Positions 1-11,299 of a stretch of DNA of 64,000 bases are shown in pieces (position 1 is the first letter of the stretch; every line of letters starts with the position of its first letter). The stretch is from Rusavskia elegans. Taxonomy: Eukaryota > Ascomycota > Lecanoromycetes > Teloschistales > Teloschistaceae. The notes beneath the pieces are model-generated. The model saw only the letters and a list, made by a program, of their open reading frames with translations, did not search any database and had not been told where the DNA came from. The position numbers and the translations under genes are program-made. The stretch spans positions 17,322 to 81,321 of the forward strand of contig SAUG01000111.1 in assembly GCA_011316305.1 (NCBI GenBank). The letters run 5' to 3'.

Positions 1-1614
1 AAGATAATCCGACGGGCGACCGTAGGTAGCTCAAGCTCGCTTGGATAACCAGTAATGGCTTCACATTGGGGCATTTACCTTGAGAATCTCCGTGGAACGA
101 CGGTCGGGGAGGCGTTCAAGGTGATACGCGGTCTTTTTCTTCTGGCAGGATGTTCGAGGAGTTGACGAGACATACTTACCGACGAATTGATTCATCATAT
201 CCAGTGAAATTGACCCGAATTCTGCTCTTATCAAGGCTCTCTTGGTCACAACGACGACCAACGATTGGTATCGTGATATACAGAAGTTGGCGAGATATCT
301 CATTACGGCAGACTCTGCTCCCCTTCATGCCTGGAGATCGAGCCGTCAGATAACTCAGCGAGGCACAGAGGGCGATAGACGAGTGGCAAAGCGAATTGGT
401 GGACCTATTGTTAAGACTTGGTGCAGTGTGAGATAACTATCCGGATACACCAGGCAGGCATTGGAGTCAGCATGCCTGTCGTTCAATTGTCTGGGGGAGT
501 ACAGAGGATATTGTGTGTCTTATTCTATGGCATAGCTCCAAAGTCAGGCGGCATTGGGGTTAAGTATCTCCGAAAATTAAGGTACTTACCGTTGATAGAC
601 GAGCATCTCGCACGCTGGATCACTACCATTCAATGACACCATGTCTGCGACCACGACGAGTCAATTCCAGAGCGACTTGTAGAGGTCGGCAAAGCACGAG
701 CTAACTCAGTCGATCCGGAACACATCTGGTGAAACAGTAGAACGGGCACCCAACGAGGAGACACGGCCAACATGAAGCTCGTCGCCCAGGACCTCGCAAA
801 CCATTGCGGCGAGTGCGGCTCGGCGCCCGTGCATCGTGACAATCGCAACAGGCTGGAAGGAGGCTGGTTACAGATTAAGAGCACGCCGACCGCAGAGACT
901 TGCGAGACGAGGGGGAGAGGACTTGGTCTTTGCGGTCGTTATTCCGATGATTTCACGTTTACATGTTCTATCCCAGGGGTAGGCTCCCCTTAGAGCCAAA
1001 ACAAACCTTCAACTTTACCTAGATCTGGCTGTGTAATCAAGCTGTGATGGTTTATTCATCAACCCGAGTGTCCATGTGTTATAGCGGCGCATGGACCGAG
1101 AAAGCAACGTGCCAGTTGGAGCTCGGTCGCTTTATCCAGAAATCGCTGTGTGTCTGAGCCGCCATCTTGAGCTGATCAATGACGGAGTCAAGCCTTTGTG
1201 TTGCTGGTTTATTCCGCCAGTTCTCAATCTGGAACTCTGGCATACGAGGTAGCGAGACGTGGATATTTGCCATAGTTACTTTGCGCCAGATCATCTGACA
1301 GATGCGTAGCTCGCTGACGGTGGCGGTGGGTTAAGCTAACGTACTCCCGCCGAGGACATGGTCGTTCATCACTCTGCGAAGCGGTTGAAGGACAGAATTC
1401 GAGGAGAGCTTCGTAGTCATTTTAGAAAGATTTTAATTTCTAGGACCGATTACAGCAGAGATGGATCTATGCTTACCCATATATTCATCGAACTTCGGAT
1501 GAGATCCTTGGCTTGGGAGTGCAACATGAACTCAATTTCGTCTATATCCAGGCCGTCTTGCAGACAGTCGACCCGGAGGCGAGGTGGGAGAGTAAAGTGA
1601 GAAGCAGAGAAGGG
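1..1614. other. Gene-poor stretch at window start
   Basis: I see no convincing gene here. Short open frames exist, such as a minus-strand one at 1079-1294, but none shows a recognisable domain, and both strands are broken by frequent stops. A gene running off the left edge on the minus strand (61-303) cannot be excluded, because a GTAAGT-like donor lies inside that frame near 179, but its product is not recognisable. Confidence 0.4.
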
Positions 1615-3679
1615 TCATAAGACATCAATATTGACTATCTTGATGTCCTCCTCGGGTTTTTCCTTATACACCCTTGCGTTCTCTATTCGATGGACGACAT
1701 CGAGCCCCTGCACAGCGCGGCCGAAAATGGTATGTTTGTTATCCCTGGTCAAAGTCAGCATGGTCTACCGTGCATTGAATAATCCTGTGCTTACAGCCAA
1801 GGCGTCTTTTCTGTCGTGATGAAGAACTGACTTCCATTTGTGTTCGGACCAGCGTTTGCCATACTGACGGTGTAAGGTTTGTCGTGTTTCAGCGTCGAGA
1901 ATTCGTCCTCGAATTCCTTCCCCCAGATCGATTCCCCACCGGTTCCATCGCCAAGAGGGTCGCCGCATTGAATCATGAATTTCTTGATGATCCTATGGAA
2001 CCTTGTTGCGTTGTAGTATCCATTTTTTGAATGGGTGACAAAGTTTTCGACTGCTTTGGGTGCAGCCTCTGGGAATAGGCGAATATGGATGTCACCGTAG
2101 GTCGTGTGTATGATCGCTGCACTTCCCGACTCGGCAGGCTTTGCTTCAAGTTGGTTCCGTGCATTGAGATGCTTTGGCTTCTCATTCTGCACGTCCCTTG
2201 TCGATTTGGTGGTCTCTTCTTCGTTTGTAAAGATGTAGAATCGCACTTTACCGGACCCTGTTGTGACCAGCATTGGATCCCTTTCTTCGGCTTCTTGTAA
2301 AAGTGGGTTAGCGCTCGCAGCCATTGAAACTGTGACTACACCCTTCTTCTGGGGTTGACCTTGGTACAGGGCAAGATTCAGTGATCGGAAAGGCTCATCC
2401 TTGCCGTAAATTTTGACGACTCGATTGGTGAACGTATTGATTACTTTGATGCCCATGATGGAGCCGTACATGACGAAGTTACTCGACTCATCAAAGATCA
2501 CGTTGATCTTATTTTGTACTGCCGGATTCTCAATTTCTCTTTCGACAGCCAAACGTCGTCCGAACTCTACGTCTTCCAGCTTCTGTAGTGACGTGCCTGC
2601 TTGCTGCATATCTATTATTGTAGCAATGGACTCATCGTAGGAGCGCAAGAGCTTGCCCGAGGTAAAGTCGAAGATCCGCACCTGACGATCTGGGAAAGAA
2701 AATGTGGCAAAGTTGGCGCCGTCCGGCGATATGATAATTGACGTCGGCGTAGACTTGGCTTTCTTGAAAGCGAAAAGGTCTGTGGAACTCTTGTACTCCC
2801 ATACACTTCTGGGCTTTTCATAGGCTGTTTCCGGGCTCCAATATTCCACCATACCACTTTCGTCCACCGAAATAGCACAGCCATGTTCGTTGTTGTATAC
2901 CATTGCCGTTACCGTGCTGCGATGCAGACTGGAGATGGTATGCAGCGGTCTCTGAGTCTCACCCCTGCCATCATAAATGCTGATAGCATGCCCAATGTCC
3001 TCAGAAACAGCCAGCAACGGTATTGACGCGCCTCTTTTGTGAACGTAGCAGATAGATCTGGGAGTCGTTTCTAGCTGAATGATCGCAAGTAGATCTGGTT
3101 TCATCAGCTGATAGCCCATGCTTTTAACTGCAGACATCGTCACAACCTACCGAAAGTGATGACATCAAAGATCTTAATGGTCTTGTCTGCGCCGGCGGTA
3201 GCATAGCTTCGACCATCCTGGCTTACACTGACGCTTCTGATCTCGCCAAGGTGCGCCTTGAACTCTTTCACTGCTTCTATCCCCACGGCAACCTTCTTCC
3301 AGAATTTCACCACCCCATCAATAGAGCTCGTGATCACAAAGTCGGTATATGGGGTGATCGTAAGAAATGACAGCTGATCTTTATGCATCAGGGATTTGGA
3401 ATATCGTTGAGAAGAAGGAAGAGCGTTGATGTAGAGCTTTTCGTATGGAAGTGTACGTCGCTTTTTCTGGGGACCGGAGGAAGGCAAAGCCGGGCCGATG
3501 TCATCTTCCGAGGAGGTGTCTAGGAATTAGTTAGCAACGGGCACTCCAAAGACTACAGATTACTCACCATCAGAACCTTTAGCCTGACCATTGTTCAAAG
3601 CCGAAGACGTCCCTATGCTGTTCTCGAAATCGTTTCGAGAGCGTTTGAGAATGCCAGGCTCATAAGACACGCGTACCAT
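1615..3679 (-). CDS. cyp15: WD40-repeat peptidyl-prolyl cis-trans isomerase (cyclophilin cyp15 / PPWD1 type)
   Basis: Four exons in coding order: 3679-3568, 3519-3151, 3094-1795 and 1744-1615, giving about 636 aa. The first half carries WD40 repeats. The C-terminal ~160 residues form a cyclophilin domain with the active-site block [16 protein letters not shown] and the FFITT segment, so it should isomerise prolyl bonds. Known relatives (human PPWD1, yeast-lineage cyp15) are nuclear and linked to spliceosomes; that role is inferred from family. All three introns have GT-AG ends and restore frame. The last exon supplies the conserved [12 protein letters not shown] block. The ATG at 3679 gives the usual short N-terminus before the [11 protein letters not shown] segment. 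It is transcribed divergently from the NLR gene to its right. Complete and apparently functional. Confidence 0.93.
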
Positions 3680-4119
3680 GACTCGCGTCTCCACACAAGC
3701 TGGGTACTGACGCAAGCTTGACGATACCTCAATGATTCGAAATTTGGGCTCGAAGCTTGGGGCTTCGGGCGGTCACGGCGTTTGGTGCGGGGACGCTTAC
3801 AACATAAGCGCCAGCGCTTACGCGTGCGCTAAGCTCACACTAGGTTGCTCTACTGTTCAGGCCACCAGAAGCTAGCGGTTTTGGCACAATACCTTGGCTG
3901 AGTAAGCTGCTACCGCCGATCCAGCCAAGTACGTACTTCTGTGAGCTTCCACGCATCCCGAGCTCAGCAGCGCCACTGATCCAGAGCTGGACTGTTCTCG
4001 CTACAACGTCACGGCAGTGGCATATATACAACAGTATAGAGTCCTCTTACCCCCCGAAGCACTCGCGGGTAGCCAGGCTGTGAGATACTCTACATGAGCA
4101 TCTCTCAAGTGATCGAACC
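3680..4119. promoter_or_regulatory. Divergent intergenic region between cyp15 and the NLR gene
   Basis: These 440 bp separate two divergently transcribed genes and must hold both promoters. Two small inverted repeats built on the words CGCTTA and AGCGC lie at about 3794-3810 and 3813-3830 and could form short hairpins. No known binding-site consensus was identified with confidence. Confidence 0.4.
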
Positions 4120-7100
4120 ATGGGTGAAGTTGCAGCAGCGATTAGCTTGGCCGCTTCGATTGTCCAATTGGTTCAATTCGGAAACGCAGTAATAGGACGT
4201 CTTCAAGATTATCGAGCCAAGTCTAAAGACACGCCGATTGTATTTCGCGATATCTCGGTGCAGCTTCCGCTCCTAGTCACTGATCTGCGTGTCACCAAGG
4301 AAAGAGTAGAAAATCATGGACTGCCGCAGGATGTTACTGATTCAGTGTCGAATATAGTAGAGTCATGCGAGACTCATATTAGGGTGTGTGGTTTGTAGTC
4401 AACATCTATATTGCTTCCAACAGAATAATCGCTATCATGGGTTGTCTCTGAGCGCATTGTATATTTACTGATCTCGTATGATAGACACTGGACGACATCT
4501 TGGTCAAGACTATGCCCGACTCCACAGACTCACCTTGGAGGACGGGCAAGAAGGTCATTCTGAGCTTCCGACAAGAGGAAAAAGTCCGCCTTGTAGCTGA
4601 AAAGCTACGAAGCTATGTCATATATCTTACTCATCATGCAGTGACCAACGTTTTGTCACAGTCTAAAGCTCTGGAAGGGGCGACTGGTCAAAGTACTGAG
4701 CAATTTCGGATGCTCCAGTGGCTTTCCAATGAAGATCCGTCAGTCAGTCACAATCGAGCAATACAAAAGAAGCAGGAAGGTACTGGCTCGTGGTATCTGG
4801 AATCTACTGCGTTTAGTCAATGGAGGAATTCTCCTAAAAGTCTTGCATGGCTGCACGGTATCCGTAGGTAGTATGCATATCACCGCATATCTTCGATGGT
4901 CCTGACCATTGGCAGCTGGTTGCGGCAAGACGATACTGTGGTTTGTTCCGCTCATGAGGCTTGCCTAATCGTTCTAATGAGTTCCTTTCTTAGCTCGACC
5001 ATTATCGAGAGTCTTCAAGAGGTCCTCCAGGCGAACATTTCCAGCACCGTAGCCTATTGGTATTTTGATTTCAACAATTCCTCTAGCTTGGATGTCTGCA
5101 ATATGCTTCGATCTCTCATCAAGCAGCTATGCGTTGGCGAAACGTCCATACCGCCTACGGTGCAAGATATGTGTTCGAGATACAGAGCTTCTGGACATCA
5201 GCCGACAATCAAAGTGCTTCTAGCAACTTTGCAGTCAGCCATGGATGGCATTAGAAAGAAGACGTTCCTCGTTCTAGATGCCCTGGATGAATACCCAGAA
5301 ATGGGGAGACAAGAACTTCTTGACGCTATCAAAATGCTCAGGGATTCTGAACATGACGACGTCCACATCCTAGTGACAAGTAGGATGGAATATGACATCG
5401 AACATACACTGGATACAGAAGCTACACAGAAGCTCAGTATACAAGGCCCTTTAGTTGACAGCGACATCAGCAGGCATGTCCGAGCTTCTTTAGCTGATGA
5501 TCCTAGACTTTGCCGATTGTCCCCGTCGATCAAAGAGACCATAGAGGCTCAACTTGTCTCAAGTGCACATGGCATGTCAGTAGTACCAAGGCATGGTCAA
5601 TAGCGTGCCATCATGTGGCTAACAAGTCATAGGTTTCGATGGGTCGTTTGTCAGCTTGATACCTTGAGAGCTTGCAACAAGGTATCAGCAATCAAGAAAG
5701 CGCTCGAGCAGCTGCCGCCTACACTAGATGAGACCTACGAAAGAATCTTGAGGGCTATTGAGCCTAACGATACTGCTGAAGCTCATCATATACTGCAATG
5801 GCTTGCGTTTGCGGAGCGTCCCCTCATGCTCGAAGAAGTCGCCGAGGCGGCCGTGACACGGGGCGACGGTGGCCCTATCGATCCCGAAGACAGACTTTTC
5901 GACCCTTTCGAAGTCATGCGCATATGTAAAAGCCTACTCTCGCTAAGCGATGAGACGCTCACAATCTGCGGGAGGGTGATCTCAGGCCAGTTCGTACGAT
6001 TTGCACATTTCTCTGTCAAGGAATACCTTCTGTCGTCAAGGGTTCTAAAAGGCGATGCCGAAGCCTTTCACGTTGATACCGAGTCGTCCCATCAGCAGAT
6101 TGGTCAATCTTGCTTGTCAATCCTTCTACAGAACGATGAGAACAGTCAGGATCAACACCCGCCTCTGGTCAGATATGCTGCAGAATTCTGGTTTGAGCAT
6201 TTCAGGAAATTTGAATCATGTACCCACCACACGTCAGTATTCAGAACATTGCTAGAGAGGCTCTTTGTGAGTTCGCCTGGTGCCTTCCAAAATTGGCTTT
6301 TGTGGTATGATGTCAACATCGGCCGAGGTCATGGTCTACCAGTCATGGCGCGGCGGCTTGATTCTGCTCCAGGTCCGCTATATTATGCAGCTTTCCTGGG
6401 GCTCGAAGAACCTCTACGGCTTCTACTCACGTCTGGTGTGGACATGAACGCATACGCTGGCCGATACGGGACTCCATTGATCGCAGCTGCTAGCCAAGGT
6501 CACGAAGCTATCGTGAAACTGTTACTCGATCATGGCGCCGAGGTTGACGCCGAGGGAAGTTCGGTCTTCTCGACAGCTCTATCTGCATCCAGCTATTTTG
6601 GGTATCGTTCTATTGCTGAAATGCTGCTTGATAAAGGCGCCAAGCCTGATTGGAGGCGAGACAACGATGACACTGCGCTCGAGCTTGCTTGTGAGGGCGG
6701 GCATGAAACAATTGTTGAGCTGTTGATCAATCGTGGTAGCGATGTCAATCTTCGTCGCACTGGAGGATACGGCTTCCCTCTGAGCGCAGCTTCTGAGAGG
6801 GGGTTTTACAACATCGTATACCTCCTCCTTCAGAAAGGCGCCAAGGTCAACAATAAGGGCGGTCACTATCTGAATGCCCTTCAAGCCGCTGCATCGTCGG
6901 GATCTGAATCCATTGTCCAACTACTCCTTGACAGTGGTGCTGATATCAACGTCCAAGGAGGAGCGTTCGGTGACCCATTGCGAGCAGCTTCGATCAGAGG
7001 ACATCATACAATTGTCAAGATGCTCGTCGAACATGGCGCGAGCGTCGAAACTTTGACAAAAGCGCTGATGGTGTCAAGTACTGACGTGATACCCAGTACG

Positions 7101-7460
7101 TTGAAAACAGCGGACGGGAATCCATATAGTGGAATGACCAATTCGGAATTAGTTGAAGCTTTGCAATCAGCTCTCGCAAGAAAAGCTTTTGATGGGCTTT
7201 TCCCTGCTTTGGTTCGAGAGGCACATGGAAGACTAGCTTACATACGCTCTCAAGATCTCAAATCTCGACAGGATCAGGTAACGGCAATGTCTCAATTAGC
7301 AGTGGGATCTCGACCCAACCTCGACCGCATGCGAAATCTTGTCAAACAAGCCGTTCGAACGGATCTCGGCCGCCACAGTCAAGCATCAAGCCGCTTCTCT
7401 GATGCTGCTCTGAGGATTAGATCCGCTCCAGTATCTAGTATAGATAATTTGGGTGCTTGA
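4120..7460 (+). CDS. NACHT-ankyrin STAND receptor (fungal NLR-like protein)
   Basis: Five exons: 4120-4383, 4485-4863, 4916-4940, 4994-5575 and 5633-7460, giving about 1025 aa. Residues 1-110 look like the fungal N-terminal domain found before NACHT modules (MGEVAAAISLAASIVQL start). A NACHT-type NTPase follows: Walker A GIPGCGKT at about 213-220, Walker B LVLDALDE at about 315-322, and the FAHFSVKEYL motif near 540-550 typical of this architecture. About seven ankyrin repeats span ~664-890, then a ~135-residue tail. Such proteins are intracellular sensors that oligomerise on ligand binding; many act in heterokaryon incompatibility or non-self recognition, but the ligand and effector here are unknown. 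Exon 3 is only 25 nt and carries the Walker A lysine. All four introns restore frame. The first ATG with the canonical N-terminus was chosen as start. Confidence 0.88.
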
Positions 7461-7548
7461 TACACAACGGTCTCAAACGCACTGGATAAAGGCCTACGAG
7501 ACTCATCGAAGAAACTTCTGCAGCTCCTTGGAGTATCGCCGTGCTAAT

Positions 7549-9335
7549 TCATCTGCCCTTTCCCCCCCTTTTCCCCACAGTATCATCATCCTTTTCATCT
7601 CTATTACTTGGATGCTTGTGCCCTTCGCACCGCACCACATAGCTCTGGATACTTTCCAGGAGGCAATCATACTCCTCAGTCCCGTACCATTCGTAATTGT
7701 CATCTTGATAAAAGCCATCATCGGAATACAGCAATTCTGCCCCAGAGGACGTTTGAAAGTCATCAAGCCTCATGTGTTCGTGCATCAATTGGATAATCCA
7801 CTCCCAGCGTCCGTCGAGGAGTACCATCGTGGAAATGATTACGTTTCGCAGGCTTGGTAGTCCCTTGGAGAAGAGTGAAACAAGATCTTTAGTACCGATG
7901 GCGAGGTTGTGGACAGACAATGTGTGCAACCTGGGCCATCTTCCGTCCTTGGAGTCGAACATCTGATCGTAAGTGTAGTGGAATCCTAATGGTGCTGGAG
8001 CTGGTAGGAAGAGTCCAAGGTATTCCAACCCAAGAAGCGACTCTAGGAAGTCACCTAACCCTGTCAGGTCATGCAAGGATACTGGTACCCTTGTCCCCAT
8101 GTGTAACGTGAGGTGACTTAAATTGCCATAGGTGTTGATCAGAATATCGTGCATTTCCATGCTTCTATCGCTAGAGTCGAACACTATAGGACTTATGCCC
8201 TGCCCGAATTCGTTTTCATCTATGTCAAATACCTGGTGTGTGCCAACATTCAGTTTACTGGGGCGTCTGCCTGATACTGATAGAGCTTCAGATAGGAGAA
8301 AGAATTCGGATGATCCGTCAGAAAGTCCTCGCAGACTCTCATCTTCATCGAGACTGTAAGCCCAGTCATAGGGTTTCAGATGGAAGATGTTCCGTGACCG
8401 AGCGAGTGGAGTGGGGAACATGTATTTGGAGCAATCCACACCTGATGGTTGTAGTCTCTTCTTCGCAGCGGAGGATCATCGGATCAACGACGCGAAAGGA
8501 CTACGGATTCCAGATTCACTAACCGCCATGACATTAGTAATGGTACCAGAACAAGAGACAAGCTTCCGTGTGAAATCGAATGACGCAGAGGGGCAGACGG
8601 TGAGATCGATGGTGCTACGGGATCACCACGCCTAAAGATAAATGGAGTATCGGGAAGGCTTACCGAGCTTTACCAAACCAGAACAAAACAAGTTGGATAT
8701 CTTGGGGTCTTTCATCTACCGTCGTTGCTTGTTAGCACACATTGTCCACCTGCGGTAGCCTTCTTCAACGAATCTGGAGTCACGAAATTTGTGCCAAAGC
8801 TCGTCGAGAACCTCGAATCTCCCTCGTGGTCTTGGTAGCGAAGAAATTGCTGTCGAGAGCGCAGGGATCTCGCAGTCAATTCCGGTGAAAATCCCATCAT
8901 CCCAGCTGAAGCAATACTTCGTGCACGATTGGGGATGAGAACAAAAATGCCAACAAATAGCGATTTAGTTTGGTGGGCTTGTTGAGATATAAAGACTCAT
9001 CGGACAGGGATAGAACAAAGCAAGGTGTACTCACCAACCTGATTTGTCGATTATTGATCTCGGAAATCTGCATGCAAAGATCTTCAAAGTATTTCCTCTT
9101 CGAAACACCCTCCACGAAACAGCTCCTGTCAAATACGAGTTCCTTGATACAACGAGCCAGATCTGGATGTCTTCATCGAGAAAAGACAAGTAGGTTCGTT
9201 CGAAGAGGAACCGGGATGTGCAAGCTAACCAGTCCTTGTTCACCAGCCTGACTGCTTAAAGTCCGTCTTGGACCTGTGATTCATCTCTCCCAGGAGCTGC
9301 AATATCTCGAGTTTGATCTCGTATGGCAGCTGCAT
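7549..9335 (-). pseudogene. Decayed F-box / LRR-like gene
   Basis: Read on the minus strand, the frame starts at 9335 with an F-box-like segment (LPYEIKLEILQLL) and continues as a typical fungal F-box protein: RLVNKDW, FLFERTYLSFLDE, RHPDLARCIKELVFDRS, then a long C-terminal frame (8439-7549, about 296 codons) ending in an acidic tail. The pieces do not join cleanly. A one-base loss is needed near 9251 between the F-box and RLVNKDW, and the frame shifts again near 9168-9175. After a plausible intron (donor near 9030, acceptor near 8910) an in-frame TAG lies at 8716-8718. The 3' frame is intact. I therefore call it a pseudogene or decaying allele. Unrecognised small introns could rescue part of it, but not obviously the first two shifts. 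Confidence 0.65.
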
Positions 9336-10837
9336 CGGCGGGCGTATCGACAATGTCTTTGCTCGTGTCTAGCATTTAGAAAGTTGCCGAGGCTCCCCCT
9401 ATCAATTTTGTATGCTGGAAAGTTGAACAAAGTGATTAGGTATGAGCTCAATGAACTAAGGATGTGAAGGTGAACGAACTTGTTGTTATTGATATGCAAT
9501 GATGTGGCCTAACACAGAACTTCTTTCGCAGAGCCCGCTTATGGAGGGAAGATCACTACGTATCGCGGTAGGAATTTTGACCATTGGTCTACAACCACAT
9601 CAAGATCCAGAAATTGGCTACCCATGTACCATATTCGTCTTGATCTATCCTCGGATCTGTCGAAAGAGAGATCTAGAGTACTCACTGGATTCAGTCGCGG
9701 AGGACAGCCATTCTTGATTTACAATACACGAAAGGGCATCGGCTTACACCCGAAGGTTGGGCGCAGAATTCAAATTCTACGCGTCTTCTGACGCGTATTC
9801 TGAGACTAAGCAAATATTCAAGGACACATACCACTGCTTTTGGCAACTTTGATATCTTCCACCCGCAGTGAAAGTGTTCAACATCGAATTTACGGTCGTA
9901 GCTTCGGCTAAATCTCGGATACTAAGCCAAACTCTAAACTCTTTCCGCGGTCTCCAAATTTGAGCACTTGGTGCTGGCAGAAAAGGGCGTCCACTAGTCT
10001 TCTAGGTGAGAGATTTTACCACTCGCTACTATGATTCGGAAGATATATATGTTGTATCAAAGACAAAACACAGTCACAAGAGGTATGACTAACCCTGTCT
10101 GCCCCAGAACAAAACCCTGGGACTAGCATGATGCAGATAGCAAATGTCCCAGCCAGCCTGATCTCCCTGCCTACAACTGTCATTGCCTCGTCTGCCGACA
10201 CCTCCACCACCACAGCGACCATGGACTAAGGAAGCATCTCAATCGTCCTAGTACACTTTTGCTATAGTCCTTGAATAGCTTTCATCATCCTACAGCGAGC
10301 ATCAAGCTGAGCCAATGACAAAACCGCAGTGAAGTATCTGTGTACATTACTGGTAGGAGACGGATCTGCAAATTCTCTGGTCGATCAACTTTTACAGAGG
10401 CTGCGAGAAGTTGTCAGCAGTCACCGCATCAACTGGTGCCAGTCCTTGACTTACACAGAACGGGTGTAACAATATTTGCGAGGTCAATAGCACTCGAACA
10501 GTCGTTCTGGGCCGACACTGCCATGATCAACGCGCACTCCTCAATCGTGTTGTGTTCCTCCAACATGATATCTTCCGCTTGGTATCCATCTCCTCTTCTG
10601 AAGATCTGCATCTTGTTGCGACGCTCCAGGTACCATGATGGTGTTCGACTACTCATACATCTTCGCGACGACTAGGATCTCGCTGACGATCGCCAGGACG
10701 GTGGGGCTTTTGGTCCACCGGGAATCATGATTATGCATCGAACCATATGATTGTGGTCCGCGAACAAGGAAGCCATTAGCGTACCCTGCTCTTCATGCTT
10801 TTCGGTGTGTGGAAGTGTGCGACTGGATCACCGATCT
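9336..10837. other. Gene-poor region with unrecognised short ORFs
   Basis: The longest minus-strand frames are 10656-10429 (about 75 codons, ending at a possible GTAAGT donor) and 10222-10016 (about 68 codons, with a hydrophobic segment and a GTTAGT donor after CSGADR). They could be exons of one small gene, but I could not build a model that I recognise and would not assign a product. Confidence 0.3.
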
Positions 10838-11299
10838 TCAAGACTGGATTTTGCCACTTGTGCTAACAGCTCCAGCTGGTAATATCCCTTGGGACGCGCT
10901 GGGATTTCCAGCTGCCATCTCACTTCCATCTTTGGCATGGTAATTGTCTGGAGTTGAGAGGTCTTGTGAGTTGCTTGCTTCCTTTTCTTTCGAGATCCAT
11001 TGAGCTAGCAAATCGTCCGTCTTTGCCGCCAGATCCATTCTACCACCTCCGACCTCGAGAGTTTTGTCTTTCCCGTTGGTATTCCCTATACTGGCTATCT
11101 TGGGCGCAGGGACGTTCTCCACATGATGCGAGTATCGCGATGGGTCTCTGAGTTTGGGAAAAGTCGCTGGCTCTGCTGGAGATCCTTTCTCTGTCGCCCT
11201 TCCCCACAATCCTCCAGTTGGCAAAGCGCGTCGAGCCCAGAACACGAGCAGAGCTGCAAACACAATATACGCGACCAGTTTTCTTGACAATCTCCTCAT
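10838..11299 (-). CDS. Small predicted single-pass membrane protein, unrecognised
   Basis: A 153-codon open frame starts at the ATG at 11299. Residues 1-8 are basic (MRRLSRKL) and are followed by one hydrophobic segment (VAYIVFAALLVFW), as in a type II signal anchor. The rest is polar and low in complexity. This layout matches the stem of a Golgi-type enzyme, but no catalytic domain follows before the stop, and downstream frames are broken. It may be the first exon of a longer gene, a truncated relic, or chance. No function is assigned. Confidence 0.35.
   Translation of the reverse strand: MRRLSRKLVAYIVFAALLVFWARRALPTGGLWGRATEKGSPAEPATFPKLRDPSRYSHHVENVPAPKIASIGNTNGKDKTLEVGGGRMDLAAKTDDLLAQWISKEKEASNSQDLSTPDNYHAKDGSEMAAGNPSASQGILPAGAVSTSGKIQS

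Noticed and set aside
3790..3835. Small hairpins in the cyp15/NLR intergenic region
   Set aside because: Stems are only five to six base pairs; too short to call an element or operator.
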